From an uncultured Collinsella sp. (GTDB lineage: Bacteria; Actinomycetota; Coriobacteriia; Coriobacteriales; Coriobacteriaceae), in contig CAAENB010000026.1 in assembly GCA_900757235.1 (NCBI GenBank), positions 1 to 9,497 on the forward strand: DNA of 9,497 bases, written 5' to 3'. A program made the position numbers and the translations under genes. Positions 5,353-9,497 of this stretch are shown in pieces (position 1 is the stretch's first letter; every line of letters begins with the position of its first letter). The notes below the pieces were generated by a model. The model was not told the origin of the DNA. It did not search any database and saw nothing but the letters and a program-made list of their open reading frames with translations.

Positions 5353-6744
5353 TTACTCTTCCTCAACGTGATTGATCACAGCACCCTTGGTGTGGATGAA
5401 GTTGGGGACGAAGGCAACGACCAGAAGGACAGCGAGAATCGCGTAGACACCGGTGGTACCGAAGGCCTCGGCAGCGCGGCCAAGCGTAATACCAATGACG
5501 GAGAAATCGAAGTCGCCGAACGTAGTGTTCTTGAAGCCAAAGACGTCAAGAACGGGCAGGAGCAGAGCCGGGGCAAAGGTGATGAGCAGGCCGTTGACGA
5601 AAGCGCCAAGAGCTGCGCCCTTGCGACCGCCGGTAGCATTGCCGTAGATACCTGCGGTAGCACCGCAGAAGAAGTGGGGAACCATGCCCGGGATGATGAA
5701 GATGCCCAGGGTAGCGCCCACGATGAACATACCGACCACGCCACCGATGAAGGAGGCAACAAAGCCGAGGATGACGGCGGTGGGAGCATAGGGGAAGAAG
5801 ACGGCGCAGTCGACGGCGGGGATGGCGCCGGGGATCAGCTTGTTGGAGATGCCCTGGAAAGCCGGGACCAGGTCGGCAAGGATCATACGAACGCCGTTGT
5901 AGACGATAGTGACACCGACGGCGAAGGACAGGGCACAGGTCAGGGCATAGACGATTACATTGTCGCCGCCAGCGATCTTGGTAACGACCGCAGGATCTGC
6001 GATGTAAGCGGCGAAAGCGGTAACCAGGTAGAAGAAGGCCATGGTAAGAGCCGTGGAGATGGTGGTGTCGCGCAGGAAGGAGAACTTCTCGGGAACCTCG
6101 ATCTTCTCGGTGCTGTTCTCCTCGGCGTCCTTAGCAAAAAGCGTACCGACTGCAGCGGAGATGTAATAGGCGAGTGAACCGAAGTGGCCCATGGCGATTT
6201 CATCGCCATCGGTAACCTTCTCGGTGAAACGCTGACCAACGGCGGGAAGCATAGCGCTCACGAGGCCCAGGAACATGCCGCCCACGATGACAAGCTGGAC
6301 ATCCTGGAAGCCAGATGCCTGCAGAACGGCAGAAAGCAGGCAGGCCATAAACATGCTGTGATGGCCCGTCAGGAAGATGTACTTAAACTTGGTAAAGCGG
6401 GCAATGATAATGTTCACGACGTAGCCGAGAATCAGGATCATCATGGTCTGAACGCCGAGGACGCTCTGAGCCATCGAAACGACGACCTCGTTGTTGGGCA
6501 CGACGCCGGTGATGTGGAAACCGGTCTCGATGAAGGTACCCAGCGGAGCAAGGTTCTCCTGAACAACAGCGGCGCCGGCAGACAGCATGATGTAACCAAG
6601 AATGGGCTTCAGGGTGCCCGTCATCACCTTGTGGGCAGGACGCTTAAGCGCGACAAGGCCCACAAAGGCAAATAGACCCATAATCCACGCTGGCTTGGTC
6701 AGAATCGATTGGATAAACTCAAGTATGGGAAGGATGGCTTGCAT
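5353..6744 (-). CDS. PTS IIC component, ascorbate (UlaA/SgaT) family
   Basis: The 463-residue polytopic membrane protein matches the UlaA length (about 465). It is the permease subunit that carries the sugar across the cytoplasmic membrane while IIB phosphorylates it. Family-specific stretches include LTGHHSMFMA (125-134), corresponding to the LTGH segment of UlaA, and GVRMILADLVPAFQGIS (284-300) followed by NKLIPGAIPAVDC (301-313). Others are IIPGMVPHFFCGATAGI (350-366) and GGRKGAALGAFVNGLLITF (372-390). Around ten hydrophobic segments can be seen. A polar loop rich in Glu and Lys (about 204-225) and a short acidic C-terminus (NHVEEE) probably face the cytoplasm. The ATG at 6744 is chosen for AAAGGAAG just upstream; an ATG at 6789 lies inside an intergenic hairpin. 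It is the last gene of the IIA-IIB-IIC series. The substrate may be ascorbate or another sugar or sugar acid. Confidence 0.93.
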   Translation of the reverse strand: MQAILPILEFIQSILTKPAWIMGLFAFVGLVALKRPAHKVMTGTLKPILGYIMLSAGAAVVQENLAPLGTFIETGFHITGVVPNNEVVVSMAQSVLGVQTMMILILGYVVNIIIARFTKFKYIFLTGHHSMFMACLLSAVLQASGFQDVQLVIVGGMFLGLVSAMLPAVGQRFTEKVTDGDEIAMGHFGSLAYYISAAVGTLFAKDAEENSTEKIEVPEKFSFLRDTTISTALTMAFFYLVTAFAAYIADPAVVTKIAGGDNVIVYALTCALSFAVGVTIVYNGVRMILADLVPAFQGISNKLIPGAIPAVDCAVFFPYAPTAVILGFVASFIGGVVGMFIVGATLGIFIIPGMVPHFFCGATAGIYGNATGGRKGAALGAFVNGLLITFAPALLLPVLDVFGFKNTTFGDFDFSVIGITLGRAAEAFGTTGVYAILAVLLVVAFVPNFIHTKGAVINHVEEE

Positions 6745-6768
6745 CTGCGCTTCCTTTCTCTCTAACGT

Positions 6769-6807
6769 GGGCGCGTTTCCCTCTTCCACAGGGAACCGCC
6801 CTTTTTT
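6769..6807 (+). terminator. hairpin plus T-run in the IIB-IIC gap, oriented antisense
   Basis: GGGCG (6769-6773) pairs with CGCCC (6797-6801), and the stem continues through GTT and CCC with GGG and AAC with small bulges, leaving a 9-nt loop. TTTTTT follows on the plus strand. This is terminator-like only against transcription opposite to the PTS genes. In the sense transcript the hairpin has no T-run after it and would sit between the IIB stop and the IIC ribosome binding site. Confidence 0.55.
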
Positions 6808-6815
6808 GTGCCGCT

Positions 6816-7091
6816 TTAGGCGTTAGCGGCGGCCGCCTTGATTGCCTCGAGGGCGTCTTCGCGGATCTTCTTCTTGTTCACATAGCTGCGAACGATCACA
6901 ACGTTGCCGTGGAGCTCGGGTGCGAGCTCTTTAACGGTGATGAACAGATCCGGATTTGCGGAAGAAGCACCGTTCAGGTCCATAGACTCAACGTCGGCCT
7001 TGATGCCCTCCTCCTCGCAAAGCTCCTCGACTTTGCCAGCGAGCATCAGGCTAGACCCGATGCCGTTTCCGCATACGGTGATGATATGCAT
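6816..7091 (-). CDS. PTS IIB component, ascorbate (Ula/Sga) family
   Basis: This 91-residue cytoplasmic phosphocarrier accepts phosphate from IIA and passes it to the incoming sugar bound by IIC. The N-terminal loop VCGNGIGSSLML (6-17) is the IIB signature, with Cys7 as the phosphorylated residue. DVESMDLNGA (34-43) and NPDLFITVKELAPEL (47-61) fit the Rossmann-like Lac/Asc IIB fold. A Lys/Ala-rich helix ends the protein. The ATG at 7091 is preceded by GAGGAAGG. The gene is separated by 75 nt from IIA and 71 nt from IIC, gaps that carry hairpins and could adjust the relative amounts of each subunit. Confidence 0.93.
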   Translation of the reverse strand: MHIITVCGNGIGSSLMLAGKVEELCEEEGIKADVESMDLNGASSANPDLFITVKELAPELHGNVVIVRSYVNKKKIREDALEAIKAAAANA

Positions 7092-7114
7092 GGCAACCTT
7101 CCTCTCCTACACGT

Positions 7115-7154
7115 GACGGTTTTCCGTCTATCCAAAAGCGGCGACGCATCGCCG
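7115..7154. promoter_or_regulatory. two small hairpins in the IIA-IIB gap
   Basis: CGGCGA (7139-7144) pairs with TCGCCG (7149-7154) around CGCA, and GACGG (7115-7119) pairs with CCGTC (7124-7128) around TTTT. On the minus strand the first is followed only by CTTTTGG, a poor terminator tract. They probably act, if at all, as RNA processing or stability structures inside the operon message. Confidence 0.4.
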
Positions 7155-7166
7155 TGCCATTAAGGC

Positions 7167-7613
7167 CTAAAAGAATGAACGCATGGTCTCCAAAACCTGC
7201 TCGGGCGTATCGCATGCGCTGAGTTTGGCAACGCAGTCATCGTCCTCGAACATCTGCGAAAGCTCCGCCAAGCAACCAAGATGAGCCTTAGGGTCGGGCG
7301 CGCAAATACCCACGAGCACGTGAACCGGATCGAAATCCTCGTGTCCAAACGCAACGGCTGGGTCAAGCGTGACGATACAGATTCCCGCTTCACTCACATT
7401 GCCATCTGCCTGAGCGTGGGGCATGGCGATGCCCTCTTCCAAGACCATATAGGGGCCGAATTTGTGAACCGATGAAATCATGGCGTCAACATAGCTCTGG
7501 TCGCATTTGCCAGCGCCTACGAGCAACTTACCGCATGCCCTGATCGCTTCCTCCCAATCGGAGGCCTCGACGTGGCAGGCAACAAGCTCGGGCTTAAGAA
7601 GATCGGTCAGCAT
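7167..7613 (-). CDS. PTS IIA component, mannitol/fructose-ascorbate type
   Basis: The 148-residue cytoplasmic protein takes phosphate from HPr and gives it to IIB. The segment LEEGIAMPHAQ (58-68) holds His66, the expected phosphorylation site of type-2 (PtsN/Fru/Mtl/UlaC) IIA domains. The preceding helices (WEEAIRACGKLLV, 20-32) and the downstream VHVLVGICAPD segment (97-107) fit the same domain, and the length is normal for a stand-alone UlaC-like IIA. The start at 7613 lies 9 nt after the stop of transaldolase B. GAGGAG at the end of that gene and AGGGG just after it provide the ribosome binding site, so translation of the two genes is likely coupled. Confidence 0.92.
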   Translation of the reverse strand: MLTDLLKPELVACHVEASDWEEAIRACGKLLVGAGKCDQSYVDAMISSVHKFGPYMVLEEGIAMPHAQADGNVSEAGICIVTLDPAVAFGHEDFDPVHVLVGICAPDPKAHLGCLAELSQMFEDDDCVAKLSACDTPEQVLETMRSFF

Positions 7614-7622
7614 GCTCGTCCC

Positions 7623-8333
7623 CTACTCCTCGGGCAAGATATGAAAACCAAGCGCCTGAACGTCGCGGGCAAAGCCCTTGACCGTATCAAGCGAGTACTC
7701 AAGCAAATCTTTCCCGAAATTCTTGCGCTTGGCAAGAATGGCATTGGGGACCGTAATGATCTGGCATCCAACGGACTCCGCCTGGAAGATATTGAGGACC
7801 TCGCGCGTAGACGCCCAGAGAACCTCGGCAGCAGGCTTAACGGCAGCCTTCTTTACGGACTCCGCCATGAGGGGCAGCGGATCGACGCCGGTATCGGCAA
7901 TGCGACCGGCGAAGATGGACAGAATAGAGGGGGTCTCGGCAGAGACGGCATCGACAAACTCGTCGACCTGCTCGGGCGTGAAGATCGTGGTGACATTCAC
8001 CTTGATGCCGTCGGCAGAAAGGCGCTTGACCAGCGCGGCAGTGGACTCGCCCTTGGTGTTGAGCGCCGGGATCTTAACGTAGACGTTGTCTGCCCAGGTT
8101 GCAATCTCGCGAGCCTCGGCTTCCATACCAGCCTCGTCGTCGGCGAACACCTCAAAAGAAACCGACACATCGGTAATGTGCTCAAGAACCGTCTTGGCAA
8201 AAGCGCGATAGTCAGTCACGCCACCGGCCTTCATAAGGGAAGGATTGGTCGTGAAGCCCTGAACGTTGCCATTGTCATGCATGTCAAGCATGCCTTCGAG
8301 GTTAGCGCCGTCGGCAAACACCTTAATCGCCAT
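7623..8333 (-). CDS. transaldolase / fructose-6-phosphate-aldolase-like enzyme (copy B)
   Basis: The 236-residue product is a paralogue of copy A, differing at about 41 of 234 aligned positions and carrying an extra EE at the C-terminus. The same catalytic features are present: FADGA (Asp8), TTNPS, VYVKIP with Lys87, FAGRIADTG and WASTRE. The active-site segments are identical in the two copies, and changes cluster in surface helices and the last 40 residues, so both should be active. The start at 8333 is fixed by AAAGGA 8 nt upstream and by agreement with copy A. It is the first gene of the apparent transcript B-IIA-IIB-IIC. Being translated with the PTS subunits suggests that it acts on a phosphorylated product of the imported substrate (inference). 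Confidence 0.93.
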   Translation of the reverse strand: MAIKVFADGANLEGMLDMHDNGNVQGFTTNPSLMKAGGVTDYRAFAKTVLEHITDVSVSFEVFADDEAGMEAEAREIATWADNVYVKIPALNTKGESTAALVKRLSADGIKVNVTTIFTPEQVDEFVDAVSAETPSILSIFAGRIADTGVDPLPLMAESVKKAAVKPAAEVLWASTREVLNIFQAESVGCQIITVPNAILAKRKNFGKDLLEYSLDTVKGFARDVQALGFHILPEE

Positions 8334-8365
8334 GTTCGGTCCTTTCTCATCTAGCACTATTGCTA

Positions 8366-8438
8366 TCGAAAGCCTTCTTCTTTGTTTCAAAAGCTTTTCG
8401 GCTTTCTTTTATAAACTATTTCAAAAGCCATCGAAAGC
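8366..8438. promoter_or_regulatory. candidate operator cluster, four TCRAAAGC repeats
   Basis: TCGAAAGC occurs at 8366-8373 and 8431-8438, and TCAAAAGC at 8387-8394 and 8421-8428, all in the same orientation. Start-to-start spacings are 21, 34 and 10 nt. An inverted half-copy (GGCTTTC, 8400-8406) lies between. The cluster covers the likely promoter of the PTS operon, so a repressor bound here would block it. The DeoR protein encoded next door is the obvious candidate, but this is inference. Confidence 0.5.
8408..8436 (-). promoter_or_regulatory. possible promoter of the transaldolase B-PTS operon
   Basis: On the minus strand TTTCGA (8436-8431) is followed after 17 nt by TATAAA (8413-8408), giving a leader of roughly 65-70 nt. 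A perfect TTGACA also occurs at 8449-8444, but its 17-nt partner TTTTGA is a poor -10. Either would lie within or beside the TCRAAAGC repeats. Confidence 0.4.
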
Positions 8439-8451
8439 TCAATTGTCAACT

Positions 8452-8463
8452 TTCCGTGAACGG
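8452..8463. promoter_or_regulatory. 12-bp motif shared with the transaldolase A upstream region
   Basis: TTCCGTGAACGG here is identical to the reverse complement of 5203-5214. Its core CCGT-GA-ACGG is a dyad. It sits just upstream of the candidate PTS promoter. It is a candidate site for a regulator common to both transaldolase genes. Confidence 0.4.
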
Positions 8464-8603
8464 TCGAATATCGGGTGTGAACGTACTTCTTTTGGGCGGC
8501 ACCTTCAGAATGAGACTCTTTATAGCCCGTCTACGTGCGAACTATCTGCTACGCATGCATTTGTGACATGCCATTCCGTTCTTTTGATTCATTCGAATTT
8601 GCC

Positions 8604-8632
8604 TTGTTCTTTTCATATCGATACGTTATATT
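8604..8632 (+). promoter_or_regulatory. probable promoter of the DeoR-type regulator
   Basis: TTGTTC (8604-8609) and TATATT (8627-8632) are separated by 17 nt, and the start of transcription would fall near 8639, about 43 nt before the ATG. This is the best sigma-70-like promoter seen in the window. Confidence 0.5.
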
Positions 8633-8644
8633 TCGATTACGAAA
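8631..8644. promoter_or_regulatory. possible autoregulatory dyad at the deoR-type start site
   Basis: TTTCG (8631-8635) and CGAAA (8640-8644) form a dyad around ATTA, directly overlapping the end of the -10 box and the predicted +1. The half-site CGAAA(G) also occurs in the operator cluster upstream of the divergent operon. Confidence 0.35.
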
Positions 8645-8681
8645 GGCGCATCTTTTACCTTTTGTTCAAATGGAGCGGCAT

Positions 8682-9473
8682 ATGTCATCTACTTCAGACC
8701 TTTCGCCGGCTGAGCGCCAGCGATTTATCATGAATTGGCTGGCCGAAAAGCCAAATATCTCGGTATCCGACATCGTTCGCCGTTTTTCGGTTTCGGAAGT
8801 CACCGCACGACACGACCTCATCTCGCTGGAATCCGAAGGCAAGCTGCGTCGCGTACGCGGTGGAGCGGTATCGCTTTCTCGCTCCAACGCAATCTCGTAT
8901 CCCGAGGAGCGCATCAATGTCCAAGTCGAGGCCAAGGAGGCCATCGCCGCAACCGCAGCAACTCTTGTTGATGATGGTGATGTTCTGGTAATTGATATCG
9001 GCACCACAGGCTTTTACTTCGCTAAGGCCCTCATGGACAAGCGTGAGATCACCATTATCACCGGCGATCTTGCAATCGCGAACTACGCCAGCTTCAATCT
9101 CCCCAACGCTTCGGTAGTGCTGCTGGGCGGCTCCGTGCGCAAGGGTCACCTCTATCTCGCGGGCGCACTAACGCTCGACTGCATGAGCAAACTACATGCC
9201 GACAAGGCGTTTGTCAGTGCCGACGGATTCCACCCCGACCACGGTTTTACCGTCGAGCACGACTTCTCGGCCATGATCAAGCATATGTACCTTACCAACT
9301 CAAACCAGGGCTACATGATGGTTGACCAGGGAAAGTTCAACAAAACCAGTTTTTATCAGTCCGCGCAGATCGATGACCTCGACGGCATCATCGTTGATGG
9401 AGACGACGAGAGCATCATGACGGCGGCGATCGAGAGCAGTCGCAGTCATCCCAAGCTCTATATCGCAAAATAG
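8682..9473 (+). CDS. DeoR/GlpR family transcriptional regulator
   Basis: The product has 263 residues, standard for the family. An N-terminal winged helix-turn-helix spans about 11-62: ISVSDIVRRF (26-35) then SVSEVTARHDLISLESEGKL (36-55), with wing residues RRVRGGA (56-62). The C-terminal DeoRC sensor domain has VIDIGTTG (103-110), expected to hold a sugar phosphate, then TGDLAIANY (127-135), LLGGSVRKG (147-155), DKAFVSADGF (174-183) and VDQGKF (214-219). Such proteins usually repress a neighbouring sugar operon and release DNA on binding a phosphorylated intermediate. The ATG at 8682 is preferred because GGAG lies 6 nt upstream; in-frame ATGs at 8670 and 8535 have no such site. It is divergent from the transaldolase B-PTS operon, which is its likely target, along with itself. 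Confidence 0.93.
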   Translation: MSSTSDLSPAERQRFIMNWLAEKPNISVSDIVRRFSVSEVTARHDLISLESEGKLRRVRGGAVSLSRSNAISYPEERINVQVEAKEAIAATAATLVDDGDVLVIDIGTTGFYFAKALMDKREITIITGDLAIANYASFNLPNASVVLLGGSVRKGHLYLAGALTLDCMSKLHADKAFVSADGFHPDHGFTVEHDFSAMIKHMYLTNSNQGYMMVDQGKFNKTSFYQSAQIDDLDGIIVDGDDESIMTAAIESSRSHPKLYIAK

Positions 9474-9497
9474 CTCAAATGGCCGGGTCGCCCCCAC

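Larger units (their letters stand above)
8334..8681. other. 348-nt divergent regulatory region between transaldolase B and deoR-type gene
   Basis: This stretch is markedly AT-richer than its neighbours and has no supported gene. Left to right it holds the transaldolase B ribosome binding site, the TCRAAAGC cluster, the 12-bp shared motif and a featureless centre (about 8465-8590). The deoR promoter and dyad and the deoR ribosome binding site complete it. Confidence 0.6.

Noticed and set aside
8360..8566. 68-codon plus-strand frame in the regulator/operon gap
   Set aside because: It lies over the operator repeats, has no convincing ribosome binding site and no recognisable motif; its hydrophobic residues follow from AT-rich sequence.
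8266..8733. 155-codon plus-strand frame across the divergent intergenic region
   Set aside because: It starts inside transaldolase B, crosses both promoters and overlaps the regulator start in another frame.
1..9497. tRNA, rRNA or CRISPR array
   Set aside because: No cloverleaf-like segments, rRNA-like stretches or regularly spaced direct repeats were seen.

Overview
The window is GC-rich, codes densely on both strands, and reads as a chromosomal segment of a Gram-positive gut anaerobe. Codon use, the strong purine-rich ribosome binding sites (AAGGAG, AAAGGA), the gene families and the many palindromic intergenic repeats suggest an actinobacterium of the class Coriobacteriia, most likely Collinsella or a close relative. 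That assignment is inference from style; there is no marker gene here to prove it.

Left part, plus strand (1-3943). The window opens inside the last 94 codons of an oxalate/formate-antiporter-type MFS transporter. After a 58-nt gap holding a perfect 15-bp-arm palindrome comes a complete Gfo/Idh/MocA NAD(P)-dependent oxidoreductase, which ends at an intrinsic terminator. A 411-nt non-coding stretch follows, carrying a 17-bp inverted repeat whose arms lie 102 nt apart. Next is tex, encoding the full-length 715-residue Tex RNA-binding protein (Tex_N, YqgF-like, helix-hairpin-helix, S1).

Convergent gap (3944-4324). Between tex and the minus-strand genes lie about 380 nt packed with inverted repeats: a 216-bp nested element with 48-bp arms and a central 20-bp-stem hairpin that also looks like the terminator for the minus strand. 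Next to it is a second long hairpin, bracketed by a copied tail of a transaldolase gene.

Right part, mostly minus strand (4325-9473). This is one carbohydrate-uptake locus. A divergent DeoR-type regulator (8682-9473, plus) faces an apparent operon read leftward: transaldolase/fructose-6-phosphate-aldolase-like enzyme B, then ascorbate-type (Ula/Sga) PTS components IIA, IIB and IIC, ending at a clear intrinsic terminator. Immediately downstream, and apparently with its own promoter, lies a second transaldolase-like gene (A), about 82% identical in protein sequence to B. The simple reading is that the PTS imports and phosphorylates a sugar or sugar acid, and the aldolases cleave or transfer a three-carbon unit from a derived sugar phosphate, under control of the DeoR protein. 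None of the usual ascorbate catabolic enzymes (UlaG, UlaD, UlaE, UlaF) is in the window, so the substrate cannot be named. The regulator/operon gap holds four copies of TCRAAAGC and one 12-bp motif that recurs upstream of aldolase A. These are candidate operators.
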